This document shows, piece by piece, positions 30,302 through 39,024 of a stretch of DNA of 64,000 nt. Under the pieces are notes generated by a model. That model worked only from the letters and a program-made list of their open reading frames with translations. It had not been told where the DNA came from and ran no database searches. The DNA comes from Duganella flavida (GTDB lineage Bacteria; Pseudomonadota; Gammaproteobacteria; Burkholderiales; Burkholderiaceae_D). The first letter of the stretch is position 1. Every line of letters begins with the position of its first letter. The translations under genes and the position numbers were made by a program. Where the stretch lies: contig NZ_WWCN01000004.1 of assembly GCF_009857445.1 (NCBI RefSeq), positions 186,001 to 250,000 on the forward strand, given 5' to 3'.

Positions 30302-30332
30302 TGCGCCGTGGGCCCGGAAGGGCTACGGCGCA
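30302..30332 (-). other. Stable stem-loop in the map leader
   Basis: TGCGCCGT (30302-30309) pairs perfectly with ACGGCGCA (30325-30332). The interior GGCCC/GGGCT can extend the stem with one wobble pair and a GGAA loop. It lies about 42 bases before the map start codon and about 66 bases after the stop of the upstream PEP-CTERM gene. No T tract follows, so it is either an mRNA-end hairpin or a leader structure. Confidence 0.55.
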
Positions 30333-30397
30333 TGGCGTGCAATATGTCGAAATTATAAACGACGACGCGGGTGTCGTGCGGCTGGTGCGGGCTGGCC

Positions 30398-31180
30398 TTA
30401 TTTAGCTGCCTTGGTCTGGCGGCGCACTTGCCAGCCGACCAGGCCGAGACCTGCCAGCAGCATGGCCCAGGTATCGGCTTCCGGCACCGCTGTAATATGA
30501 GGGCCGCCACCGCCGTCGCCGTCGGCGAACACGAAACCGGCGTTATGGGTGTACAGGCCGTAGCGGCTATCGTCTGCCGCTTCCGCCAGTTCTTCCTCGG
30601 TCAGGATGTCGCCCAATGCGCCCAGCGCGCGTTTCTGGGCGGCGCGGCGTGCCATTTCCTCCGGGTCGTCCAGTGGCATATCGTCACGCGGTGGTGCGTC
30701 GGCCAGGCCGAGGTCGGCAAATTCCACTGGTGCGGCCAGCTCGCGCTCGTCTTCCTTCGGCTTGGCGGCGACGGCAGGGGCGTTGCGGGTGATACGGCTG
30801 ACGTTGCCGCAAATGCGCGGCACCAGGATGCAATGCTGATCGACGCAATACACTGCGCCCGGCTCGCTGCGGCTTGCGCTCCATTTGCTGCGGGTGACGG
30901 TGCCGCAGACCGAGGCGCGGCCGAAGTGCATGTCTCGGATGGCCGCGCCATACTGGTATTTGCCGTTGATGCCGTCGCGCGTGATGTCGACCTTGTCGTC
31001 CGACTGGCCTTCGGCCAAGCGCCGCTTCAGCGTGCTGCGCACCGCTTCCGGGATGTCGGTGTAGCGGTCGATGGCGGCAGCGGTGCTGCCGGTATATGGG
31101 TTGTGGCCCGGGTTATCCCAGGAGCAAGTGGGCTGGACGGTGGTGGCGGCGACCAGGGTGACGGCTAGCAATAAGGGCAT
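30398..31180 (-). CDS. PEP-CTERM protein with MHFG motif
   Basis: The 260-residue exported protein has a short signal peptide (MPLLLAVTLVAATTVQP) and four cysteines in the first half. It contains the motif IRDMHFGRASVCG, a Pro/Glu/Lys-rich acidic middle, and a C-terminal sorting signal. That signal consists of PEADTWAMLLAGLGLVGWQVRR: a PEP box, a hydrophobic helix and an Arg cluster. PEP-CTERM signals are processed by exosortase EpsH/XrtA, linked to exopolysaccharide. As far as I recall, MHFG marks a family confined to Massilia-like bacteria. GAGAGATC precedes the ATG. No exosortase gene lies in this window. Function unknown. Confidence 0.85.
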   Translation of the reverse strand: MPLLLAVTLVAATTVQPTCSWDNPGHNPYTGSTAAAIDRYTDIPEAVRSTLKRRLAEGQSDDKVDITRDGINGKYQYGAAIRDMHFGRASVCGTVTRSKWSASRSEPGAVYCVDQHCILVPRICGNVSRITRNAPAVAAKPKEDERELAAPVEFADLGLADAPPRDDMPLDDPEEMARRAAQKRALGALGDILTEEELAEAADDSRYGLYTHNAGFVFADGDGGGGPHITAVPEADTWAMLLAGLGLVGWQVRRQTKAAK

Positions 31181-31371
31181 GATGATCTCTCAGGGCTAAA
31201 CGCAGTCGCAGGTTCTGGGCGCGGCGAATGATTAATGAATCGAAACTTTAATGTCCCCAATGATATTACATTTTAATTAGCTATGGATCTATGGTTACAA
31301 ATTTGTTTCGGCTATGAGCCATTTTGGTGCGGCCCGCACCGTCGTGGGGCGCTTTGAGGGAGTGGGAATGC
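31181..31371. other. Intergenic region between divergent MHFG-type gene and rpsB
   Basis: This is the first part of the only gene-free stretch over 300 bases (31181-31535). It is AT-richer than the rest of the window (ATTTTAATTAGC, TGGTTACAAATTTG), as expected for promoter DNA serving both directions. I see no open frame with a ribosome site, no tRNA fold and no repeat. The rpsB promoter and leader occupy the remainder and are listed separately. Confidence 0.7.
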
Positions 31372-31401
31372 TTGCTCTATACCCTGTTTTCAAGGTAGAA
31401 T
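31372..31401 (+). promoter_or_regulatory. Candidate sigma-70 promoter for rpsB
   Basis: TTGCTC (31372-31377) and TAGAAT (31396-31401) are separated by 18 bases and could act as -35 and -10 boxes. Transcription would start near 31408, giving an rpsB leader of roughly 125 bases that includes the stem-loops at 31461-31512. Chosen by eye; unverified. Confidence 0.4.
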
Positions 31402-31460
31402 CTTGGGTTGCTTGAATTTGGTTTAAGCAATGTTGTAAATTCCGTTAATTTTAAACACGC

Positions 31461-31512
31461 GAATCCGGTCGACAAGGGTGCCTGGCAATTGCCAAGGTGA
31501 CTGGTCGGATTC
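31461..31512 (+). promoter_or_regulatory. Structured rpsB 5' leader, possible S2 autoregulatory element
   Basis: GAATCCG (31461-31467) pairs with CGGATTC (31506-31512), enclosing a central palindrome TGGCAATTGCCA (31483-31494). The structure ends about 14 bases before the GGAG ribosome site (31526-31529) and the rpsB ATG. In gamma-proteobacteria the S2 protein represses its own mRNA by binding a structured leader. The location and fold here are compatible with such an operator, but this is inferred. Confidence 0.5.
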
Positions 31513-31535
31513 CAGATCTAACCCTGGAGTAAATT

Positions 31536-32288
31536 ATGTCCGTAACTATGCGCGAAATGCTGGAAGCCGGTGTCCACTTCGGTCACCAAACCCGTTTCTG
31601 GAACCCAAAGATGGCGCCGTTCATCTTCGGTCACCGCAACAAGATCCATATCATCAACTTGGAAAAGACGATGGGTATGTATCAAGAAGCGATGAAACAC
31701 GTGAAACAGGTTGCCGCAAGCCGTGGCACCATCCTGATGGTAGGCACCAAGCGTCAAGCACGCGATATCATCGCTGCTGAAGCCCAGCGCGCAGGCGTTC
31801 CTTTCGTCGACCAACGCTGGTTGGGCGGCATGCTGACCAACTTCAAAACCATCAAAACCTCGATCAAGCGCCTGAAAGACATGGAAGCCGCTGTGGAAGA
31901 TGGTTCGGTTGAGAAACTGTCGAAAAAAGAAGCGCTGATGTTCCAACGCGAAATCGTCAAGCTGCAAAAATCGATCGGCGGCATCAAAGACATGGGCGGC
32001 GTTCCTGACGCAATCTTCGTCGTTGACGTTGGCTACCATAAAGGCGCCATCACCGAAGCCGCTAAACTGGGTATCCCAGTGATCGGCGTGGTCGATACCA
32101 ACCACTCGCCAGAAGGCGTGCAGTACGTCATTCCAGGCAACGACGACTCGTCGAAAGCCATCACTCTGTACGCCCGCGGCGTAGCAGATGCGATCCTGGA
32201 AGGCCGTTCGGCAGCCGGCGCTGAAGTTGTTGAGCTGGTAAAAGCCGCAGCCGGCGACGAATTCGTCGAAGTTAGCGAACAGGCTTAA
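31536..32288 (+). CDS. rpsB: 30S ribosomal protein S2
   Basis: The 250-residue protein begins [26 protein letters not shown], the S2 signature, and contains the second signature [38 protein letters not shown] segment in the middle. It binds late in 30S assembly near S1. GGAG lies 6 bases before the ATG. The gene is followed by an attenuator-like hairpin and then tsf, the standard order. Confidence 0.98.
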   Translation: MSVTMREMLEAGVHFGHQTRFWNPKMAPFIFGHRNKIHIINLEKTMGMYQEAMKHVKQVAASRGTILMVGTKRQARDIIAAEAQRAGVPFVDQRWLGGMLTNFKTIKTSIKRLKDMEAAVEDGSVEKLSKKEALMFQREIVKLQKSIGGIKDMGGVPDAIFVVDVGYHKGAITEAAKLGIPVIGVVDTNHSPEGVQYVIPGNDDSSKAITLYARGVADAILEGRSAAGAEVVELVKAAAGDEFVEVSEQA

Positions 32289-32309
32289 TCGTTCCTGACA
32301 GGCTGTAAG

Positions 32310-32345
32310 AAAAAAAGGGGTGGCCAACAGCTCCCCCTTTTTTTT
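32310..32345 (+). terminator. Terminator/attenuator between rpsB and tsf
   Basis: A run of A then GGGG (32310-32320) pairs with CCCC and a run of T (32334-32345) across a loop of about 13 bases. The eight-T tail makes it a good intrinsic terminator. Since tsf follows closely, it probably reduces rather than abolishes readthrough, setting the S2 to EF-Ts ratio. Confidence 0.75.
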
Positions 32346-32394
32346 GATATACGCACCCCACCGAATACTGAAATACCGAATACAGGAGAAACAC

Positions 32395-33312
32395 ATGGCA
32401 GCGATTACTGCAGCAATGGTAGGCGAACTGCGCGCGAAAACTGACGCGCCAATGATGGAATGCAAAAAAGCACTGACCGAAGCCGAAGGCGACATGGGTC
32501 GTGCGGAAGAGATCCTGCGCGTCAAGCTGGGTGGCAAGGCTGGTAAAGCAGCAAGCCGCATCACCGCTGAAGGCGTGGTAGCGACCTACATCGCCAACGG
32601 CGTAGGCGCCCTGGTTGAAGTCAACTCGGAAACCGACTTCGTTGCGAAAAACGACGACTTCCTGAACCTGGCGAACACCGCTGCCCGTCTGGTAGCTGAA
32701 AAGAACCCGGCTGACGTCGCTGCTCTGTTGGCGCTGCCAGCAGGCGACGAAGGCAAAACCCTGGACGAAGTGCGTGCTGCACTGATCGGTAAAATCGGCG
32801 AAAACATGTCGATCCGCCGCTTCCAGCGTTTCGAAACCACCGCCAAACTGGCTTCGTACCTGCACGGCACCCGTATCGGCGTAGTCGTTGAATTCGACGG
32901 CGCGGACGAGCAAGTGGGTAAAGACGTAGCGATGCACATCGCTGCAATGAAACCAGTGTCGCTGTCGGCTGACCAGGTTCCTGCTGAACTGATCGAAAAA
33001 GAGCGTTCGGTAGCCCAACTGAAAGCGGACGAAGATGCAGCTGCTGCTGTTGCCGCTGGCAAAACCCCACAAGCTGCCGACATCGTCGCCAAGCGCCTGG
33101 AAGGTTCGGTACAGAAGTACCTGAAAGAAGTATCGCTGCTGAACCAAGCTTTCGTGAAAAACGACAAGCAATCGATCGAGCAGATGCTGAAAGAAAAATC
33201 GACCGCCGTTAAAGCGTTTGCCATGTACGTGGTAGGCGAGGGCATCGAGAAGAAAGTAGACGACTTCGCAGCAGAAGTGGCCGCTCAAGTGGCCGCCTCC
33301 AAAGGAGCGTAA
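32395..33312 (+). CDS. tsf: Elongation factor Ts
   Basis: It is the nucleotide-exchange factor that recycles EF-Tu-GDP. The 305 residues start [20 protein letters not shown], with the [12 protein letters not shown] motif and the second signature [12 protein letters not shown]. The ATG at 32395 follows AGGAGAA and matches the family start; the open frame back to 32320 runs through the terminator and is not coding. The length is slightly above the E. coli protein, as is usual in beta-proteobacteria. Confidence 0.98.
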   Translation: MAAITAAMVGELRAKTDAPMMECKKALTEAEGDMGRAEEILRVKLGGKAGKAASRITAEGVVATYIANGVGALVEVNSETDFVAKNDDFLNLANTAARLVAEKNPADVAALLALPAGDEGKTLDEVRAALIGKIGENMSIRRFQRFETTAKLASYLHGTRIGVVVEFDGADEQVGKDVAMHIAAMKPVSLSADQVPAELIEKERSVAQLKADEDAAAAVAAGKTPQAADIVAKRLEGSVQKYLKEVSLLNQAFVKNDKQSIEQMLKEKSTAVKAFAMYVVGEGIEKKVDDFAAEVAAQVAASKGA

Positions 33313-33317
33313 TAAAG

Positions 33318-33345
33318 AAAACGGGCCGAGAGGCCCGTTTTTTTA
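33318..33345 (+). terminator. Intrinsic terminator after tsf
   Basis: AAAACGGGCC and GGCCCGTTTT form a 10-bp stem with a GAGA tetraloop, followed by further T. It begins a few bases after the tsf stop and separates tsf from pyrH. Confidence 0.9.
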
Positions 33346-33444
33346 AGCTGTCTTCCGTAACACCTGCAGTACCCGGCGCTTGGCAATGTATGATAAGCGC
33401 CGGAGACTTACCCGAATAAACCCAATAATTAGGAGCCCCGTCTC

Positions 33445-34161
33445 ATGTCTAAACCAGCCTATAAGCGCGTCCTCCTCAAATTGTCCGGCGAAGCCCTGAT
33501 GGGCGACGATGCCTACGGCATCAATCGCGCCACGATCGAACGGACGGTGGCCGATGTGGCCGAGGTCGCGAAACTGGGCGTGGAATTGGCGATCGTCATT
33601 GGCGGCGGCAATATCTTCCGAGGCGTAGCGCCCGGTGCGCAGGGCATGGACCGCGCCACCGCCGACTACATGGGCATGCTGGCCACCGTCATGAACGCGC
33701 TGGCCCTGGCTGACGCCATGCGCCACGTTGGCATCACCGCGCGCGTGATGTCGGCGATCGGCATCGAGCAGGTAGTCGAGCCGTACGTGCGCCCGAAAGC
33801 GCTGCAATACCTGGAAGAAGGCAAGGTCGTGGTGTTCGCGGCCGGTACCGGCAACCCGTTCTTCACCACCGACACCGCAGCGGCGCTGCGTGGCTCGGAA
33901 GTGAGCGCGGAAATCGTGCTGAAGGCCACCAAGGTCGACGGCGTGTACACTGCCGATCCGAAGAAAGACCCGAACGCCACGCTGTATAGCTCGATCAGCT
34001 TCGATGAAGCGATCGCCAAGCACCTGCAGGTCATGGACGCCACCGCCTTTGCGCTGTGCCGCGACCAGAAACTGCCGATCAAAGTGTTCTCCATCACCAA
34101 GCCAGGCGCGCTGATGCGCGTGATCATGGGCGAGGATGAAGGTACACTGGTTCACGTTTAA
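33445..34161 (+). CDS. pyrH: Uridylate (UMP) kinase
   Basis: It phosphorylates UMP to UDP, the committed step toward UTP and CTP. This is the bacterial amino-acid-kinase-fold enzyme of 238 residues: [14 protein letters not shown] at the N-terminus, GGGNIFRG for phosphate binding, [10 protein letters not shown], and the C-terminal LVHV. AGGAG lies about 10 bases before the ATG. It is followed by frr, the usual rpsB-tsf-pyrH-frr order. Confidence 0.97.
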   Translation: MSKPAYKRVLLKLSGEALMGDDAYGINRATIERTVADVAEVAKLGVELAIVIGGGNIFRGVAPGAQGMDRATADYMGMLATVMNALALADAMRHVGITARVMSAIGIEQVVEPYVRPKALQYLEEGKVVVFAAGTGNPFFTTDTAAALRGSEVSAEIVLKATKVDGVYTADPKKDPNATLYSSISFDEAIAKHLQVMDATAFALCRDQKLPIKVFSITKPGALMRVIMGEDEGTLVHV

Positions 34162-34186
34162 TTTTCAAGATAACAGGAGAGCAGCA

Positions 34187-34747
34187 ATGTCCGTAGCTGA
34201 CGTTAAAAAGAGTGCGCAAGACCGCATGGTCAAATCGCTGGAAACCCTGCGTGGCGACCTCGCCAAAGTGCGTACCGGCCGTGCCCACGTAGGTATTCTG
34301 GATTCCGTGATGGTCGATTACTACGGTAATCCAACCGCGCTGAACCAGGTAGCCAACCTGACCCTGGTCGATGCCCGTACCATCGGTGTGCAGCCGTTCG
34401 AGAAGAAAATGGCCGCCACCATTGAGAAAGCCATCCGCGACGCCGATCTGGGTCTGAACCCAGCGGCACAAGGCGATATGATTCGCGTGCCGACCCCGGC
34501 ACTGACCGAAGAGCGCCGCAAGGAAATGGTCAAGCTGGTCAAGAGCGAAGGCGAAGATGCAAAAGTCGCTGTACGCAACATCCGTCGTGACGCCAATGAA
34601 GGCCTAAAAAAGCTGGTGAAAGACAAGGCCATCTCGGAAGACGACGAGCGCCGCGGCACCGACGACATCCAGAAGCTGACCGACAAGGCCATCGTCGATA
34701 TCGACAAGATGCTGGCCGAGAAAGAAAAAGAAGTTCTGACGGTGTAA
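34187..34747 (+). CDS. frr: Ribosome recycling factor
   Basis: With EF-G it splits post-termination ribosomes. The 186 residues match the family length. The core motifs [27 protein letters not shown] and [15 protein letters not shown] are present. The ATG at 34187 follows CAGGAGAG; the open frame back to 34136 overlaps the pyrH end and is rejected. A strong terminator follows. Confidence 0.97.
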   Translation: MSVADVKKSAQDRMVKSLETLRGDLAKVRTGRAHVGILDSVMVDYYGNPTALNQVANLTLVDARTIGVQPFEKKMAATIEKAIRDADLGLNPAAQGDMIRVPTPALTEERRKEMVKLVKSEGEDAKVAVRNIRRDANEGLKKLVKDKAISEDDERRGTDDIQKLTDKAIVDIDKMLAEKEKEVLTV

Positions 34748-34755
34748 AAAACACG

Positions 34756-34800
34756 GACGCCCGCACGGCAACGCCTGCCGTGCGGGCGTCTTGTATTTTT
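34756..34800 (+). terminator. Intrinsic terminator after frr
   Basis: GACGCCCGCACGGCA (34756-34770) and its exact complement (34776-34790) form a 15-bp stem with an ACGCC loop, followed by TTGTATTTTT. It is very stable and separates frr from uppS. Confidence 0.92.
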
Positions 34801-34843
34801 GTCTCACACCTGCAATACTTTATACTTTGGCACCGAAGTTTTC

Positions 34844-35596
34844 ATGAAATATACGAGTTCGACTACCGAGGTTCCAGACGCACCTGCCGTGCCACGCCAT
34901 GTGGCGATCATCATGGACGGCAATGGCCGCTGGGCCACCAAGCGCTTCCTGCCGCGCGTTGGCGGACACGTCAAAGGCGTGGATGCCGTGCGCACCGTGG
35001 TCGAGTCCTGCGCCCGCCGCGGCGTTGAATACCTCACCCTGTTTGCCTTCAGTTCGGAAAACTGGCGCCGCCCGGAAGAGGAAGTGTCCCTCCTGATGCG
35101 CTTGTTCGTGACCGCACTCGAACGCGAAGTCTCCAAGCTGCATGCCAATAATATCCGTCTGCGCGTGGTGGGTGACCTGACCCGCGCCGACGAAAAACTG
35201 CAAAGCATGATCGCCGCTGCCGAGCGCAAGACCGCCGCCAACACCCGCATGACCCTGACCGTATGCTTCAACTATGGCGGCCGCTGGGACGTGATGCAGG
35301 CGGTCGGCCAGATGGTCAAAGCCCATCCCGGCCTGACCGACTTCACCGAAGAGCAATTGGCGCCGCACCTGGCCATGGCCTACGCGCCCGAGCCGGACCT
35401 GTTCATCCGCACCGGCGGCGAGCAGCGCATTTCCAATTTCCTGTTATGGCAGCTCGCCTACACTGAGCTGTTCTTCACCGACACCTACTGGCCGGACTTT
35501 TCCGCCGCGTGTCTCGATGAGGCAATCGCCTCCTACCAGCACCGCGAGCGGCGATTCGGCCGCACCGGCGCACAACTGGCTGAAAAGACAAACTGA
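34844..35596 (+). CDS. uppS: Isoprenyl (undecaprenyl) diphosphate synthase
   Basis: This cis-prenyltransferase makes the C55 lipid carrier for peptidoglycan and O-antigen. The 250 residues include [13 protein letters not shown] with the catalytic Asp, [11 protein letters not shown], and the C-terminal [20 protein letters not shown]. The ATG at 34844 is favoured over an in-frame ATG at 34799, which lies within the terminator tail. Its last base overlaps the cdsA start. Confidence 0.96.
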   Translation: MKYTSSTTEVPDAPAVPRHVAIIMDGNGRWATKRFLPRVGGHVKGVDAVRTVVESCARRGVEYLTLFAFSSENWRRPEEEVSLLMRLFVTALEREVSKLHANNIRLRVVGDLTRADEKLQSMIAAAERKTAANTRMTLTVCFNYGGRWDVMQAVGQMVKAHPGLTDFTEEQLAPHLAMAYAPEPDLFIRTGGEQRISNFLLWQLAYTELFFTDTYWPDFSAACLDEAIASYQHRERRFGRTGAQLAEKTN

Positions 35597-36435
35597 TGCT
35601 GAAAACGAGGATTATTACCGCTGTGGTCTTGCTGGCGGTGCTGCTGCCGGTCCTGTTCTTCAACTATTTCCCCGCGTTTGCCCTGGTGGTGACGCTGTTT
35701 GTCGGCGCCGCCGTGTGGGAGGGCGCACGCCTGTTCGGCCTCGCTGAGAGCAAGGCTCGCGTGGCCGGTTTCGTCGGCGGCGCGCTGTTCGTCGGCTTGA
35801 TGGTCACCGCTAAACCGGGTTCGGTCAACGCGCTGTACGGCGTAGCTGCGCTGCTGTGGATCATCCGCTATGCGCCGACGCTGGGCCTCGGCCTGCCGCA
35901 ACTGGGCGGCGCGGCCAACTGGTCGCTGGCGATTACCTTTACCTTTGCCGTGTTCGCGTGCTTCTTTGCGATTGTCGGCCTGTACCTGCATTCGCCGCTG
36001 TTCCTGCTGTCGGTGATGGTGCTGGTGTGGATTGCCGATATCGGCGCTTACTTCTCGGGCAAGGCTTTCGGCAAACGCAAGCTGGCGCCGACTATTTCGC
36101 CGGGCAAGTCGTGGGAGGGCGCGATTGGCGGCGCGATTGCGGTGCTGGCGATTGCTTCGGTGTCGGTGGTGCTGGCTGATGGCTCCGCACCTTGGCTGCA
36201 AGACACCTTCGCGTACAAGCTGCACGCCCGCTTCGGCTGGGGTCTGACCCTGTTAATTCTGCTGGTGATCGTGATGTTCTCCGTCATCGGCGACCTGTTT
36301 GAATCCGCGCTCAAGCGCCGTATCGGCTTCAAGGACAGCAGCAATCTGCTGCCTGGCCACGGCGGTGTACTGGACCGCGTGGACGCCCTGATCCCAGTGC
36401 TGCCGATGGCCGCACTGGTCACGTCCTGGATCTGA
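35596..36435 (+). CDS. cdsA: Phosphatidate cytidylyltransferase
   Basis: It makes CDP-diacylglycerol from CTP and phosphatidic acid, the branch point of phospholipid synthesis. The 279-residue polytopic membrane protein has at least seven hydrophobic helices. The C-terminal signature is [20 protein letters not shown] followed by GVLDRVDAL. Its position between uppS and dxr is conserved across proteobacteria. Confidence 0.96.
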   Translation: MLKTRIITAVVLLAVLLPVLFFNYFPAFALVVTLFVGAAVWEGARLFGLAESKARVAGFVGGALFVGLMVTAKPGSVNALYGVAALLWIIRYAPTLGLGLPQLGGAANWSLAITFTFAVFACFFAIVGLYLHSPLFLLSVMVLVWIADIGAYFSGKAFGKRKLAPTISPGKSWEGAIGGAIAVLAIASVSVVLADGSAPWLQDTFAYKLHARFGWGLTLLILLVIVMFSVIGDLFESALKRRIGFKDSSNLLPGHGGVLDRVDALIPVLPMAALVTSWI

Positions 36436-36445
36436 AAGAGTCATC

Positions 36446-37639
36446 ATGCAACGTATTACCGTTTTAGGCGCTACCGGATCGATCGGCGTCTCCACGCTGG
36501 ATGTGGTGGCGCGCCACCCGGACCGTTATTCCGTCTACGCCTTGTCGGCACATAGCCGCGTGGAGGAACTGGCGGCGCAGTGCGTGCAGTTCCGTCCTGC
36601 GCGCGCGGTGGTCGGCACCGCCGCAGCTGCCGACCGTCTGGCTGCGCTGCTGCGCGCGGCCGGCGTGAAGACCGAAGTAGAGTGGGGCGAGCAGGCGTTG
36701 AGTGCCATCGCCAGCGCATCGGAAGTCGATAGCGTGATGGCCGCCATTGTCGGTGCAGCGGGTCTGGCGCCAACGCTGGCCGCAGCGCGCGCTGGTAAAA
36801 AAATCCTGTTGGCGAACAAGGAAGCGCTGGTCATGTCCGGCCAGCTGTTCATGGACGCGGTACAGGAATCGGGCGCAGTGCTGCTGCCGATCGACTCCGA
36901 ACACAACGCCATCTTCCAATCGATGCCGCAGTTTGGCGGCCGTGTGCCAGCGGTGCGCGACGCCGCCGCCGGCGTGGCCAAGATTCTGCTGACCGCATCG
37001 GGCGGCCCATTCCTGACGCGCGACGTCGCCACGCTGGACGCGGTGACGCCGGAGCAGGCCTGCAAGCACCCGAATTGGTCGATGGGCCGCAAGATCTCGG
37101 TCGATTCGGCCACCATGATGAACAAGGGCCTGGAAGTAATCGAGGCCCACTGGCTGTTCGGCGCACCTGCTGAGCAAATCGAAGTAGTGATCCACCCGCA
37201 GTCGGTAATTCATTCGATGGTGTCCTACGTTGACGGCTCGGTGCTGGCGCAGCTGGGCAACCCTGACATGCGTACGCCGATCGCCCACGCTCTGGCCTAC
37301 CCGGAGCGCATCACCTCCGGCGTGGCACAGCTGGACCTGACGCAAATCGCCACGCTGCAGTTTGAGAAGCCGGACTTCAACCGCTTCCCATGCCTGGCGC
37401 TGGCCTTCGATGCGCTGCGCGCAGGCGGCACCGCGCCGGCCTTGCTGAACGCGGCCAACGAGGTGGCGGTACAAGCCTTCCTCGATTTGAAAATCGGCTT
37501 CCGCCAGATCGACCGCGTGATCGCCCAAGTGGTGGACGCGCTGCCGCACGGCGCCGCCCACAGTATCGAAGCGGTGATGGCGCAAGACGCCGCCGCCCGC
37601 GCCGCCGCTGAAACCATTATCGCCGGACTGGCAAAATGA
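36446..37639 (+). CDS. dxr: 1-deoxy-D-xylulose 5-phosphate reductoisomerase
   Basis: It catalyses the second step of the MEP isoprenoid pathway, NADPH-dependent. The 397 residues begin with the dinucleotide-binding [17 protein letters not shown]. The catalytic domain shows [27 protein letters not shown] with metal-binding Asp and Glu, LTASGGPF, and the [18 protein letters not shown] motif. It supplies precursors to uppS upstream. It overlaps rseP by ATGA. Confidence 0.97.
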   Translation: MQRITVLGATGSIGVSTLDVVARHPDRYSVYALSAHSRVEELAAQCVQFRPARAVVGTAAAADRLAALLRAAGVKTEVEWGEQALSAIASASEVDSVMAAIVGAAGLAPTLAAARAGKKILLANKEALVMSGQLFMDAVQESGAVLLPIDSEHNAIFQSMPQFGGRVPAVRDAAAGVAKILLTASGGPFLTRDVATLDAVTPEQACKHPNWSMGRKISVDSATMMNKGLEVIEAHWLFGAPAEQIEVVIHPQSVIHSMVSYVDGSVLAQLGNPDMRTPIAHALAYPERITSGVAQLDLTQIATLQFEKPDFNRFPCLALAFDALRAGGTAPALLNAANEVAVQAFLDLKIGFRQIDRVIAQVVDALPHGAAHSIEAVMAQDAAARAAAETIIAGLAK

Positions 37640-38994
37640 ACTTTCTCCAAACCGTGCTGGCGTTTGTGGTCTGCCTCGGCTCCCTGGTGGTCTTCCACGA
37701 ATTGGGGCACTACCTGGTGGCCCGCTGGTGCGGGGTGAAGGTGCTGCGCTTCTCGGTCGGCATGGGCAAGGTGGTCTGGTCGCGCCGTTTCGGGCCCGAT
37801 CAGACGGAATGGGCCCTCTCGGCACTGCCGTTGGGTGGCTACGTCAAAATGCTGGACGCGCGCGAGGGTGAGCTTACCGGCCTGTCGGAAGCAGACCTGA
37901 AGCGTGAGTTCACGCGCCAGAACGTGTGGAAGCGCATCGCCATCGTGATCGCCGGCCCGGCCGCCAACTTCCTGATCGCCATCGTACTGTTCGCGGGCCT
38001 GTTCATGCACGGCATCGAGGAGCCAAGCAGCAAAATCAGTGTGCGCTCCGCCGGTTCGGTCGCCGCGCAAGCAGGCCTGCATAGCGGCGACGTAATCACT
38101 GCCGTCAACGACCAGCCGGTGCAAGTGTGGTCGGAATTGCGCTGGCAGTTCATTCAATCCGCCATCGACAAACACGATATCCGCCTCGCCGTCGAGCGCG
38201 CAGGGCAGGGCCGTATTTCGGCCACCGTGCCGGCATCTGCGTTCACCGGCCTTGATCTTGAAGGCGACGTACCTTCCCAGTTGGGGGTGGGCGTGTCGCG
38301 TCCCGCGCCGGTGGTGCATCAGGTGATGCCGGGCAGTCCGGCCGAACGCGCCGGCCTGCGCGAGGGTGACTTGCTGATCGCCGTCGACGGCACGCCAGTC
38401 GCCGACGGTATCGCCTTCATCGACATTATCCAGGCTTCGGTCGGCAAGACCGTGCAGGTGGAGCTGAAACGCGCAGGCCAGCCGCTCGCCCTGAGCGTGG
38501 CGCCGCAGGCGGAACAAGCAAAAACCGGCAAAGGAACTGTAACAGTCGGTAAGATCGGCGCTTACGTCGCGCTGGCGCCAGATATGATCAACGTGCCATC
38601 GTCCCCCATTGCGGCCATCGGTAAAGCCGTCGGCAAAGTGTGGGATACATGTACGATGACGCTGAAAATGATCGGCAAAATGATCACCGGCGAGGCTTCG
38701 CTCAAGAACGTCACCGGCCCGATTACGATTGCCGACTATGCGGGGCAAACCGCGCGAATGGGCGCAGCAAGCTATTTAAGCTTTATCGCCTTCATTAGTA
38801 TTAGTTTAGGTGTAATGAATTTGCTGCCAATTCCCGTTCTGGATGGCGGGCATTTGCTGTATTATTCGCTGGAAGTTTTAACTGGGCGTTCTGTACCGGA
38901 GCGCGTCGGAGAGATAGCGCAGCGTTTGGGCATGGGTTTATTACTGACCTTAATGCTGCTGGCGGTCTTTAACGACGTGGCCCGGTTGTTGTAG
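37636..38994 (+). CDS. rseP: Site-2 membrane metalloprotease RseP
   Basis: It cleaves anti-sigma-E within the membrane during envelope stress and clears signal peptides. The 452 residues have the zinc site HELGH at 21-25 in the first helix, two periplasmic PDZ domains (about 110-190 and 200-280, the second with [20 protein letters not shown]), and the third zinc ligand in [13 protein letters not shown] near the C-terminus. It sits directly before bamA, its usual partner in envelope quality control. Confidence 0.96.
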   Translation: MNFLQTVLAFVVCLGSLVVFHELGHYLVARWCGVKVLRFSVGMGKVVWSRRFGPDQTEWALSALPLGGYVKMLDAREGELTGLSEADLKREFTRQNVWKRIAIVIAGPAANFLIAIVLFAGLFMHGIEEPSSKISVRSAGSVAAQAGLHSGDVITAVNDQPVQVWSELRWQFIQSAIDKHDIRLAVERAGQGRISATVPASAFTGLDLEGDVPSQLGVGVSRPAPVVHQVMPGSPAERAGLREGDLLIAVDGTPVADGIAFIDIIQASVGKTVQVELKRAGQPLALSVAPQAEQAKTGKGTVTVGKIGAYVALAPDMINVPSSPIAAIGKAVGKVWDTCTMTLKMIGKMITGEASLKNVTGPITIADYAGQTARMGAASYLSFIAFISISLGVMNLLPIPVLDGGHLLYYSLEVLTGRSVPERVGEIAQRLGMGLLLTLMLLAVFNDVARLL

Positions 38995-39024
38995 CAGTTC
39001 TCGTTGATTTAGCCATTAGACCCG

